Shown here in pieces: positions 8,128 through 15,566 of a DNA stretch of 64,000 bases. The translations under genes and the position numbers were made by a program. Position 1 is the first letter of the stretch. Each line of letters starts with the position of its first letter. The notes under the pieces were generated by a model. The model saw only the letters and a list, made by a program, of their open reading frames with translations, was not told the DNA's origin and ran no database searches. Source of the DNA: CAXSBR01 sp964252015 (GTDB lineage: Bacteria; Actinomycetota; Actinomycetes; Mycobacteriales; Jatrophihabitantaceae); contig CAXULW010000009.1 in assembly GCA_964252015.1 (NCBI GenBank), forward strand, positions 82,797-146,796, read 5' to 3'.

Positions 8128-9138
8128 TCAGCTGCGGAACAAGGCACTGTACGCATTCAGCGCCGGCTGCCCGCCGAGATGGGCGTAGAGCACGGTGGAG
8201 TCGGCCGATATCTCGCCGCTGGTGACCAGGTCGATGAGCCCGGCCATGGACTTTCCTTCGTAGACGGGGTCGATGATCATTCCCTCGAGCCGGCCGGAGA
8301 GACGGATCGCGTCCAGGGTGGAGTCCACCGGTATGCCGTAGAAGTCACCCGCCCAACCGGCCAGGACCGTGATTTCGTCGTCACGAAGGTCGCGGTCGAG
8401 CCCGATCAACGCGGCGGTGTTACGGGCGATCTTGGCCACCTGCGCCTGGGTCTCGGCCAGCTTGGCCGACGCGTCGATGCCGATCACGCGGCGGGGGCGT
8501 TGCTGCCCCGCGAACCCGGCGATCATCCCGGCGTGGGTCGAGCCGGTCACGCTACACACGATGATGGTGTCGAAGAAGACGCCGAGCTCGCGTTCCTGCG
8601 TGACGACCTCGTCGGCCCAGTTGGCGAACCCGAGCCCGCCCAGGCGATGGTCGGACGCACCGGCCGGGATCGCGTACGGCACGCCGCCGTGGGAGCGCAC
8701 ATCGTCCATCGCCCGTTCCCAGCTGGATTTGAAGCCGATACCGAAGCCGGCCTCGACCAACTCGACCTCGGCCCCCATGATCCGTGACAGCAGGATGTTG
8801 CCCACCCGGTCGTTGACCGAATCGGGCCAGTCGACCCAGCTCTCCTGGATCAGCCGCGCCTTCAGCCCCAGCTTGGCCGCCACCGCCGCGACCTGACGGG
8901 TGTGGTTGGACTGCACGCCCCCGATCGACACCAGATGGGTGGCGCCCTGAGCCAACGCTTCCGGCACGAGGTACTCGAGCTTGCGGGTCTTGTTGCCGCC
9001 AAAGGCCAGCCCGGAGTTGCAGTCCTCGCGTTTGGCCCAGATCGCAGCCCCGCCCAGGTGCGCGGTCAGGCGCCCCAGCGGATGGACCGGGCTCGGCCCG
9101 AACGTGAGTGGATAACGCGGAAAGTCACTGATCGGCAT
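8128..9138 (-). CDS. acdS: 1-aminocyclopropane-1-carboxylate (ACC) deaminase
   Basis: A 336-residue PLP enzyme of tryptophan-synthase-beta fold, nearly the same length as Pseudomonas ACC deaminase (338). The PLP Lys is K50 in GGNKTRK, and S77 lies in GVQSNHTRQ. Y293 and E294 (in VYEGKSM) and L321 (in AHLGGQPAL) match positions 294, 295 and 322 of the Pseudomonas enzyme, shifted by one. E295 and L322 separate true ACC deaminases from D-cysteine desulfhydrases. The enzyme would split ACC, the plant ethylene precursor, into ammonia and 2-oxobutanoate. The ATG at 9138 was chosen because it begins the conserved sequence; the longer frame adds unconserved residues. It is followed by a cupin gene. 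Confidence 0.93.
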   Translation of the reverse strand: MPISDFPRYPLTFGPSPVHPLGRLTAHLGGAAIWAKREDCNSGLAFGGNKTRKLEYLVPEALAQGATHLVSIGGVQSNHTRQVAAVAAKLGLKARLIQESWVDWPDSVNDRVGNILLSRIMGAEVELVEAGFGIGFKSSWERAMDDVRSHGGVPYAIPAGASDHRLGGLGFANWADEVVTQERELGVFFDTIIVCSVTGSTHAGMIAGFAGQQRPRRVIGIDASAKLAETQAQVAKIARNTAALIGLDRDLRDDEITVLAGWAGDFYGIPVDSTLDAIRLSGRLEGMIIDPVYEGKSMAGLIDLVTSGEISADSTVLYAHLGGQPALNAYSALFRS

Positions 9139-9262
9139 CGGGTTTCCACCGAACCGCGGGGGCAGGCACGGCGTCACCGTACCGCCATTGCGGCGAGATC
9201 CTGGACTCCGCCCGCCCCAGCGGCCAGACTCGGAAAGCCGCAGACCCGACGAACGGAGAGCG

Positions 9263-9985
9263 ATGTCTTCCACGGTCACCGCCACGGCGATGCGATGGCT
9301 CCGCACCCAGATCGCACAGGCGCCGACGATTCCCTCAGCAGCGCGAGAGGTGACCGGAGCGTCGGAGGAGAACCATCAGCCGGACGTCGGCAAGTTCGCG
9401 CCGGGTGGTGAGCAGTTTCGTCAGCCCGACCAGACGACCTGCGGCTCGAGCTCCCTGATCATGGCCAAGATGATCAACACGCCGGAGTACGGCGCGGACC
9501 TGCTCGCGCCGGGCGACGACGGAAACGTCGATCTGGTCGCCGGCACCAAACGGTTCGACCAGGCGGTGCTGTCCATGCACCGCACCACCGGCGGCTGGAA
9601 GGACAGCGGCGGCACGTGGCAGTTGCCGTGGCCGACCCAGCTCGGCACGCCGCCCTGGGCGGTGGCGCGCCAAATGAGCGTCAGCGGTGGCAGCGGCCGG
9701 CCGGGCACCAAGTACCGCGCCCACGTGGCCAACCCGGCCGACCTCGCCACCAGCTATCACGCCGTCACCAGCGCGGTCGACGCCGGGGAGTGTGTACCGC
9801 TGTTCATCGGTGACGACGTGATGGCCCGCCACGTCGTCCTCGTCACCGGAGAGTCCGGAGACGGGTTGTCGATCTACGATCCGTCGTCCGGATACTGGGT
9901 GACCGCGAGCCGTGACGCTTACGTCAGCGGCCGCATCGGCGTGGCCGGATGGAGCCAGCCCTGGTTCGTCGTCACGCCCGCCTGA
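9263..9985 (+). CDS. C39-like cysteine-peptidase-fold protein
   Basis: A 240-residue protein with no family I can name. It shows a papain/C39-like pattern: QTTCGSSSLI puts a Gln at 57 three residues before a nucleophile candidate, C60, at a helix start; MARHVVLVTG gives H190; IYDPSSGYWV gives D206. This Gln-Cys...His...Asp order is that of C39-type peptidases and transglutaminase-like folds. No secretion signal or membrane segment is obvious, and about 50 N-terminal residues look disordered. The ATG at 9263 follows ACGGAGAG. It is divergent from acdS and ends 3 bp from the convergent Dps stop. The substrate is unknown, and peptidase activity is inference. Confidence 0.7.
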   Translation: MSSTVTATAMRWLRTQIAQAPTIPSAAREVTGASEENHQPDVGKFAPGGEQFRQPDQTTCGSSSLIMAKMINTPEYGADLLAPGDDGNVDLVAGTKRFDQAVLSMHRTTGGWKDSGGTWQLPWPTQLGTPPWAVARQMSVSGGSGRPGTKYRAHVANPADLATSYHAVTSAVDAGECVPLFIGDDVMARHVVLVTGESGDGLSIYDPSSGYWVTASRDAYVSGRIGVAGWSQPWFVVTPA

Positions 9986-9988
9986 CCC

Positions 9989-10567
9989 CTACCGGCTGGC
10001 GCGTCGGGCCGCCGACTTCTCGGTCGTGGCCGACCCGGTGGACAGCGTGCCACCCGAACCCTCGAGGTGCGCGCGCACGAACCACTGGTACTTCTCCAGC
10101 AAGGTCGACTGACCGATGAGCATGTCCTCGGTGACCGGGTCGACGTCGCCGACCTTCTCGATCGCCTCGCGATGCGACTCGATGACCCCGGCGTAGACAA
10201 CGTCCAGGGCACCGAGATGCTCCTGGGTGTCGGCGCGGCCGAGGGAGTAGTCGTCCCACGAACGCCCGGCGACGAGGGCACCCGGCGTGCCCTGCGGGGA
10301 TCCGCCCAGGGTCGAGATCCGCTCGGCCGTCTCGTCCACCATGAGCCGGACCGCGTCCACCTGCGGGTCGAGCATCTCGTGCACCGCGATGAAGTGCGGG
10401 CCGACGACGTTCCAGTGGACGTGCTTCAAGGTCAGCGCCAGATCGCTCAGGGCGTTGAGCCGGTCCTGCAGGGTCGCGATCTCGTCGGCAGCGTCCTTGG
10501 TCTCGATGCCCGGGACGGTGTATGCGGGCGGGTTCGGCGTGGTGGCCTTGCGGGTGCGGGCGGGCAT
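9989..10567 (-). CDS. dps: Dps-family ferritin-like DNA-protection protein
   Basis: A 192-residue Dps. The inter-subunit ferroxidase residues are all present and fall at the same numbers as in E. coli Dps: H51 and W52 in HVHWNV, H63 and D67 in HEMLDPQ, D78 and E82 in VDETAERI. The protein forms 12-subunit shells that oxidise Fe(II) with peroxide and protect DNA in starvation or oxidative stress. A Lys/Arg/Ser-rich tail (about residues 170-192, ending KSAARRASR) could bind DNA, as in mycobacterial Dps. GAAAGG precedes the start. Confidence 0.92.
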   Translation of the reverse strand: MPARTRKATTPNPPAYTVPGIETKDAADEIATLQDRLNALSDLALTLKHVHWNVVGPHFIAVHEMLDPQVDAVRLMVDETAERISTLGGSPQGTPGALVAGRSWDDYSLGRADTQEHLGALDVVYAGVIESHREAIEKVGDVDPVTEDMLIGQSTLLEKYQWFVRAHLEGSGGTLSTGSATTEKSAARRASR

Positions 10568-10673
10568 GAAACGGCCTTTCGTGATTTGTCGTCGCGCCCG
10601 CGGTTTGGACGGTTGCCTTTCACCATAGGCCGCGCCGACTCGCCGTCACCATCACGTCTGCAACCATGTTGCG

Positions 10674-11450
10674 GTGGAGGAGTCGCGGCGGGCCCTGGTG
10701 CGTCGACCGTCGGCACGCTTGAACGACGGGATCACCACTCACATCGATCGGGTGCCGGTCGACCTCGGCCGGGCCATGGCGCAATGGGCCGGTTACGTCG
10801 ACGTGATGGCTGCGTCCGGCTGGGAAATACTCGAGGTGCCGCCGGCCGACGATTGCCCGGACAGTGTCTTCGTCGAAGACCTGGTCGTCATGTTCGGTGC
10901 CACCGCCGTACTGACGCAGCCCGGTGCAGACAGCCGCCGCGCCGAGGTGGCCGGCGCCGCCGAGGTGCTCGACGGCCTCGGCTACCGGACCGTGTCCATC
11001 GACGGTGACGCTCGCCTCGATGGCGGCGACGTGCTCAAGGTCGGCGCGCGGGCGTACGTCGGCCGCGGCGGACGGACGAACGCGGAGGGCGTGCGGCAAC
11101 TGCGCGCGCTGGTGGCGCCGATGGGCCACACCGTCACCGCGGTGCCGTTGACGAAGGCCCTGCACCTCAAGTCCGCGGTGACCGCGCTGCCCGACGGCAC
11201 CATCATCGGTTGGGCGCCCGTGGTCGACGACCCCGCGTTCTTCCCGCAGTTCATGGCCATGCCCGAGGAGCCGGGCGCGCACGTCGTCGATCTCGGGGAC
11301 GGCCGGTTGCTGATGTCCGCGGCGGCACCGCGGTCGGCCGCCCTGATCGCCGACCTGGGTTACACCCCGGTGCCGGTGGACATCTCCGAGTTCGAGAAGC
11401 GGGAAGGCTGTGTCACCTGCCTGTCCGTGCGACTACGTGCGGGGCCGTGA
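10674..11450 (+). CDS. ddaH: Dimethylargininase (N-omega-dimethylarginine dimethylaminohydrolase)
   Basis: A 258-residue guanidino-group-modifying (pentein fold) enzyme, normal for bacterial DDAH. Seen are ARLNDGITTH at the N-terminus, DSVFVEDLVV, LDGGDVLKVG with its acidic residues, H164 in ALHLKSAVTAL and C249 in GCVTCLSVRL. The last two are the catalytic His and Cys. It hydrolyses methylated arginines to citrulline and methylamines; some relatives act on arginine itself. The GTG at 10674 is chosen because the conserved RRALVRRPS follows directly. It is convergent with an amino-acid permease and shares its terminator. Confidence 0.88.
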   Translation: MEESRRALVRRPSARLNDGITTHIDRVPVDLGRAMAQWAGYVDVMAASGWEILEVPPADDCPDSVFVEDLVVMFGATAVLTQPGADSRRAEVAGAAEVLDGLGYRTVSIDGDARLDGGDVLKVGARAYVGRGGRTNAEGVRQLRALVAPMGHTVTAVPLTKALHLKSAVTALPDGTIIGWAPVVDDPAFFPQFMAMPEEPGAHVVDLGDGRLLMSAAAPRSAALIADLGYTPVPVDISEFEKREGCVTCLSVRLRAGP

Positions 11451-11475
11451 CGGCGCATGCGTCTGGAAATGCCGA

Positions 11476-11515
11476 ATGGCGGTGGGTTCCACGTTTTCGC
11501 CGGACCCACCGCCAT
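11476..11515. terminator. Strong bidirectional hairpin terminator
   Basis: A perfect 12-bp stem, ATGGCGGTGGGT (11476-11487) with ACCCACCGCCAT (11504-11515), lies between the convergent ddaH and permease genes. The loop contains TTTT. Confidence 0.8.
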
Positions 11516-11530
11516 CGGGCGAATTGAGGA

Positions 11531-13261
11531 CTACTCAGCCATGAAGTTGATCTGGTGCGCGTCGCGCTCGATCGCGGCGTCCACGTCAGCCTGCTTCATG
11601 ACGCAGTTGATGGCCCAGTAGTAGATCGCCACTGCGAACACGATGACGACCAGCAGATCCACTTCCGACGGCAGGACGTCATGGAACCGCGACAGCCAGG
11701 GGTGGTTGGCGATGTCGTACGTGAACTGGCCCTTGTGGGCTGGATCCGGAATCGACTTCGGGCCCCACTGACCGTAGCGGCCCAGAGCGCTGATGATGCT
11801 CAGACCGATCAGCCAGGGCGCGATCCACACCGCGTGCGACAGCTTGTTCAGTGCGTCGGTCTTCTTCGCGAAGGCGCCGATGAAGAACAGGACGAAACCG
11901 ACGATGATCAGGATGTCGAGCTTCCATGTGAAGTCCCAGCCGGTCCAGTAGATCAGCAGGTTGGCGAAGGCGAAGCCGGCCGGCAGCAGGATCTTGGGCG
12001 CCGGCATGCGGTAGGGACGCACCCGGTCGGCGCGGTCGTGAATCAGCAACGCGCCGAGTGCAACCGGGGCGAACGCGTACATCACCGCGGTCGTGTCGGT
12101 GACGATGGAGACGATGGAGTTCCAGCTCTTGAACGGCCCGAAGGCGCAGATACCGACGATCGCCGCCACCAGGAGCGAGATGACCGGGACCCCGCGCGCG
12201 TTCGTGGTGGCCAGCGCCTGGGGCATCTCCTCCTCTTCGCCGATGGCGTAGGAGATTCGCGCGGTCGTACCGAGGTACACCAGCCCGGTGCCACCGGGCG
12301 AGATGACCGCATCGATGATCAGGACGGTGCCCAGCCACGTGGCTCCGACGGCCAGCGCGATGGTGTACCACGCGCCGTAGTTGCTGGCGCCGGTCGCGCC
12401 GAGCGGATTCCCCCAGCCGTTAGCCAAGTTGGCCGGCTTGAGGGCGCCGATGAACACGACCTCCAGCAACAAGTAGATCGCGGCGCCGATCGCCATCGCC
12501 GCCAGGATGGCCCGGGAGATGTCCTTCTTGGGGTTCTTGGCCTCGCCGGCCAGCTGCGCCGCCTGTTCAAAGCCCTGCAACGCGAACACGACGCCAGCGG
12601 GCAACGCCGCGAAGATGCCGTGGATCCCGAACGGCGCGAAGCCGCCGCCGCCGCCGTGGTCGCTCGAGGTGTGGAAGTTGCCCGGGTGGAAAGCGAGAAA
12701 GGCCACGACGACGATGGCCAGGACCGGCACGAGCGTCTTCCAGATGACGATGCCCGTGTTGCTCTCGGCCATGACCTTCGCACCGGCCAGGTTCAACGCG
12801 GTGAATCCGACCATGGCCAGGATGGCGACGATGAGGCCGCGTCCGTTCAGCAGGCCGTCCTTCGTGATCATGTTGAAATGCTTGTCGACCCAGTGGACGG
12901 ACGACAGGTAGGTCAGCGAGGCGATGATCTCGACCGGGGCGATGAACACCGCCTGCAGCCAGGAGGTCCAGCCGGACAGGAAGCCGGCGACCGGACCGTG
13001 GGAGAAGTAGGCGAACCGGGCAGTGCCGCCGGCCACCGGGTAGGTCGCACCCAGCTCAGCATAAATCAGCGCCAATGTGGACAACATGAGCGCGCCGATG
13101 ACCCACGAGACGATGCCGGCGGGCCCGGCTACCTCGGCGACGTGCAACGCCCCGAGCAGCCAACCCGACCCGATGATCGAACCCAACGACACGAACATCA
13201 ACCCGTAGAAACCGACCGACCTCTGCAGGCCCGGGCTAGTGGCCGTTTCTGTCTGCGACAT
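11531..13261 (-). CDS. APC-superfamily amino-acid permease
   Basis: A 576-residue membrane protein with about 12-14 hydrophobic segments. The N-terminus has the APC helix-1 signature SLGSIIGSGWLLG, followed by YAELGATYPVAGGTARFAY, which is typical of amino-acid/polyamine permeases. It presumably imports an amino acid with protons; specificity is unknown. The C-terminal ~90 residues add two further hydrophobic segments and a charged tail, making it longer than the usual ~480. The ATG at 13261 follows GGAGG, so the upstream 22 residues of open frame are excluded. It faces ddaH, and a substrate related to arginine or methylarginine is possible but not shown. Confidence 0.88.
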   Translation of the reverse strand: MSQTETATSPGLQRSVGFYGLMFVSLGSIIGSGWLLGALHVAEVAGPAGIVSWVIGALMLSTLALIYAELGATYPVAGGTARFAYFSHGPVAGFLSGWTSWLQAVFIAPVEIIASLTYLSSVHWVDKHFNMITKDGLLNGRGLIVAILAMVGFTALNLAGAKVMAESNTGIVIWKTLVPVLAIVVVAFLAFHPGNFHTSSDHGGGGGFAPFGIHGIFAALPAGVVFALQGFEQAAQLAGEAKNPKKDISRAILAAMAIGAAIYLLLEVVFIGALKPANLANGWGNPLGATGASNYGAWYTIALAVGATWLGTVLIIDAVISPGGTGLVYLGTTARISYAIGEEEEMPQALATTNARGVPVISLLVAAIVGICAFGPFKSWNSIVSIVTDTTAVMYAFAPVALGALLIHDRADRVRPYRMPAPKILLPAGFAFANLLIYWTGWDFTWKLDILIIVGFVLFFIGAFAKKTDALNKLSHAVWIAPWLIGLSIISALGRYGQWGPKSIPDPAHKGQFTYDIANHPWLSRFHDVLPSEVDLLVVIVFAVAIYYWAINCVMKQADVDAAIERDAHQINFMAE

Positions 13262-13297
13262 ACATCCTCCGTGTGGGGAGCTGATCCGGCGTTCACG

Positions 13298-13316
13298 GAC
13301 TGTTCTCTTGACAGTC
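13298..13316. promoter_or_regulatory. Dyad in permease promoter region
   Basis: GACTGT (13298-13303) and ACAGTC (13311-13316) form a perfect 6-7-6 dyad 37 bp upstream of the permease start. On the minus strand a TTGACT (-35-like) lies just upstream, so the dyad would overlap the promoter core and could be an operator. Confidence 0.35.
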
Positions 13317-13484
13317 GCCGGAGTCAATGCACCGGGCCGTTAGCCTTCGTCGGCTGTTGATGACCGCTCGGAGCCGGGCGAAATTTAGCGCTGATCAATT
13401 TCACGCCTGTTTCGGGGCTAGTTCGGCCCGTCGCCGGGGCGGCGGCGGTGAAATGGCGCTGGGCCCGGGCGGCAGACTTACGTC

Positions 13485-13589
13485 ATGAGCGCGCGAGCAT
13501 CGCAGGGAGCGCCTTTCAGCGAGCTGGTGTTGAAACAGCGAGCGGAACGCGCGCCCGATGAGCGCTTGCGCGGAGAGGCAACGTCATGA
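13485..13589 (+). CDS. Possible leader peptide (34 codons) coupled to ABC-F gene
   Basis: A short open frame starts with ATG at 13485 and ends in TGA at 13587-13589, overlapping the ABC-F ATG (13586-13588) as ATGA. The peptide would be 34 residues, rich in Arg, Ala and Glu. The 13 bases around its start (ACGTCATGAGCGC, 13480-13492) are repeated exactly around the ABC-F start (13581-13593). Antibiotic-resistance ABC-F genes are often controlled by leader ORFs through ribosome stalling, which makes this layout suggestive. Against it, there is no strong ribosome site before 13485, and short ORFs are frequent in high-GC DNA. The rest of the 324-bp gap holds the permease promoter and an AT-rich patch near 13380-13402. 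Confidence 0.35.
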   Translation: MSARASQGAPFSELVLKQRAERAPDERLRGEATS

Positions 13590-15238
13590 GCGCCACCCTC
13601 GTTGCCCGCAAGGTGGGCGCCGCACACGGGGCGACGGTGCTCTTCAGTGACCTCGACCTGGTCGTGGGCCCAGGTGACGTGATCGGGCTGGTGGGGGTGA
13701 ACGGGGCGGGCAAGTCCACCTTGCTGCAGCAGTTGGCCGGGCTGGTTGCGACCGAGACGGGCTCGGTGACGTTGACGCCGGCGTCGGCCGTGGTGGGTTA
13801 TCTGGCCCAAGAACCCGAGCGCGTGCCGGGCGAATCCGTTTCGGCGTTCCTGGCCCGGCGCACCGGGGTGGCCCGGGCCCAGCACGACATGGACGCCGCC
13901 GCCGCCGCGCTCAGCGCGGGCGAACCCGGCGCCGACGATCGCTACGCACCTGCGCTCGAGCGCTGGCTCGACCTGGGCGGAGCTGATTTCGACGACCGGG
14001 TCGGGGCGGTGGCCGCCGACGTCGGCCTGAGCGCATTCCTGGCCAGCGGCGGCCTCGACGCGCACATGGCGTCGCTGTCCGGGGGCGAGGCGGCGCGGGC
14101 GGCGCTGGCCGCCCTCCTGCTCAGCCGCTACGACGTCTACCTACTGGACGAGCCGACGAACGACCTCGACCTGGACGGGCTCGATCGGTTGGAGCAGTTC
14201 GTCCAGGGCCAGCGGGCCGGGCTGGTGATCGTCAGCCACGACCGCGAGTTCCTCTCCCGCACCACGACGGCAATCCTGGAACTCGACCTGGCCCAGCAGC
14301 AGGTGACCCGGTTCGGCGGTGGCTACGACGCCTACCTGGCCGAGCGCGAGGTGGCCCGCCGGCACGCGCGTGAGGCGTACGAGGACTACGCCGACCGCCG
14401 GGACGCGCTCGGTGAACGGGCGCGGACCCAGCGCAACTGGATGGAGCACGGCGTGCGCAACGCGCGCCGCAAGGCCACCGACAACGACAAGATCGGGCGC
14501 AAGCTGCGGGCCGAGAGCAGCGAGAAGCAGGCGGCCAAGGCCCGCCAGACCGAGCGGATGATCGAACGGCTGGACGAGGTGGCCGAGCCGCGCAAGGAGT
14601 GGGAACTGCGGATGGTCATCGCCGCCGCGCCCCGCTCGGGTTCGATCGTCGGGGTGCTCGATCAGGCCGTCGTCCGGCGTGCGGGGTTCACGTTCGGCCC
14701 GGTCAGCGCCCAGATCGACTGGGCCGACCGGGTCGTCATCACCGGCGCGAACGGTTCGGGCAAGACCACGCTGCTCGGCGCGCTGCTCGGACGGGTGCCG
14801 CTGGACGAGGGGCGAGCCTGGCTGGGTTCGGGCGTGGTCGTGGGCGAGGTCGACCAGGCCCGCGCGCTGTTCACCGAAGGCACACTGATGTCTACCTTCG
14901 AGCGCCTGACGCCAGAGCTGGTGACGGCCGAGATCCGCACCCTGCTGGCCAAGTTCGGCCTGCGGTCCGCCCACGTCGACCGCCCGGCCGCGTCGCTGTC
15001 CCCCGGCGAGCGCACCCGGGCGGCGTTGGCCCTGCTGCAGTCACGCGGGGTGAACCTGCTCGTCCTGGACGAGCCGACCAACCACCTCGACCTGCCGGCG
15101 ATCGAGCAACTCGAGTCGGCGTTGGAGTCGTTCCCGGGCACCGTCATCCTGGTCAGTCACGACCGCCGGCTGCTGAGCACCGTCCGCTCGACCCGGCGCT
15201 GGCGACTGAACGACGGTCAGCTGAGCGACATCACTTAG
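13586..15238 (+). CDS. ABC-F family ATP-binding protein
   Basis: A 550-residue soluble protein with two ABC domains and no membrane segments. The first domain has Walker A GVNGAGKST (37-45), signature LSGGEAARAAL and Walker B YLLDEPTNDLDLDGL. The second has GANGSGKTT, LSPGERTRAAL and LVLDEPTNHLDLPAI. Between them lies the charged, Arg-rich linker (about 255-340) that in ABC-F proteins reaches the ribosomal peptidyl-transferase centre. ABC-F members either tune translation or displace ribosome-targeting antibiotics. Which applies here cannot be read from sequence. GGAGAGG precedes the ATG. A possible leader peptide overlaps the start. Confidence 0.93.
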   Translation: MSATLVARKVGAAHGATVLFSDLDLVVGPGDVIGLVGVNGAGKSTLLQQLAGLVATETGSVTLTPASAVVGYLAQEPERVPGESVSAFLARRTGVARAQHDMDAAAAALSAGEPGADDRYAPALERWLDLGGADFDDRVGAVAADVGLSAFLASGGLDAHMASLSGGEAARAALAALLLSRYDVYLLDEPTNDLDLDGLDRLEQFVQGQRAGLVIVSHDREFLSRTTTAILELDLAQQQVTRFGGGYDAYLAEREVARRHAREAYEDYADRRDALGERARTQRNWMEHGVRNARRKATDNDKIGRKLRAESSEKQAAKARQTERMIERLDEVAEPRKEWELRMVIAAAPRSGSIVGVLDQAVVRRAGFTFGPVSAQIDWADRVVITGANGSGKTTLLGALLGRVPLDEGRAWLGSGVVVGEVDQARALFTEGTLMSTFERLTPELVTAEIRTLLAKFGLRSAHVDRPAASLSPGERTRAALALLQSRGVNLLVLDEPTNHLDLPAIEQLESALESFPGTVILVSHDRRLLSTVRSTRRWRLNDGQLSDIT

Positions 15239-15262
15239 GCCCATCGTGTTCCATTGGCCGGT

Positions 15263-15562
15263 ATGGACATCACCGGATGGATCACCGGGCAGATCTTCGT
15301 GCACACCGTCGACGAGGCCGAGGTGGAGCAGATCACCACGTTCCTCAACGCCCAGGGCATTCCCAACCAGGTCATGACGACGGCCGAGCAGATGGTGCTG
15401 GACCCGGCCGAGCCCGAGGACGCGGTGACCACCACCAGCTTCAGCATCGTGGCCCAGTACGCGGGTTTCCCGCAGGTCGTGGCGCCGGTGCTGAACGACT
15501 TCATGCAGCGTGCGCACGGCGGCGGGTGGGAACTGCCGACCCAGGACATCCCCGAGGTCTGA
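15263..15562 (+). CDS. Small conserved-looking hypothetical protein
   Basis: A 99-residue acidic protein starting at ATG 15263, 24 bp after the ABC-F stop, on the same strand and probably cotranscribed. The sequence alternates predicted strands and helices (FVHTVDEAEVEQITTFLNAQ, then SFSIVAQYAGFPQVVAPVLN) as a compact alpha/beta domain, with no Cys and no recognisable active site. It resembles no family I can name. Codon usage matches the neighbours, so I consider it real. Its stop lies 4 bp from the convergent membrane-protein stop. Confidence 0.65.
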   Translation: MDITGWITGQIFVHTVDEAEVEQITTFLNAQGIPNQVMTTAEQMVLDPAEPEDAVTTTSFSIVAQYAGFPQVVAPVLNDFMQRAHGGGWELPTQDIPEV

Positions 15563-15566
15563 CCGC

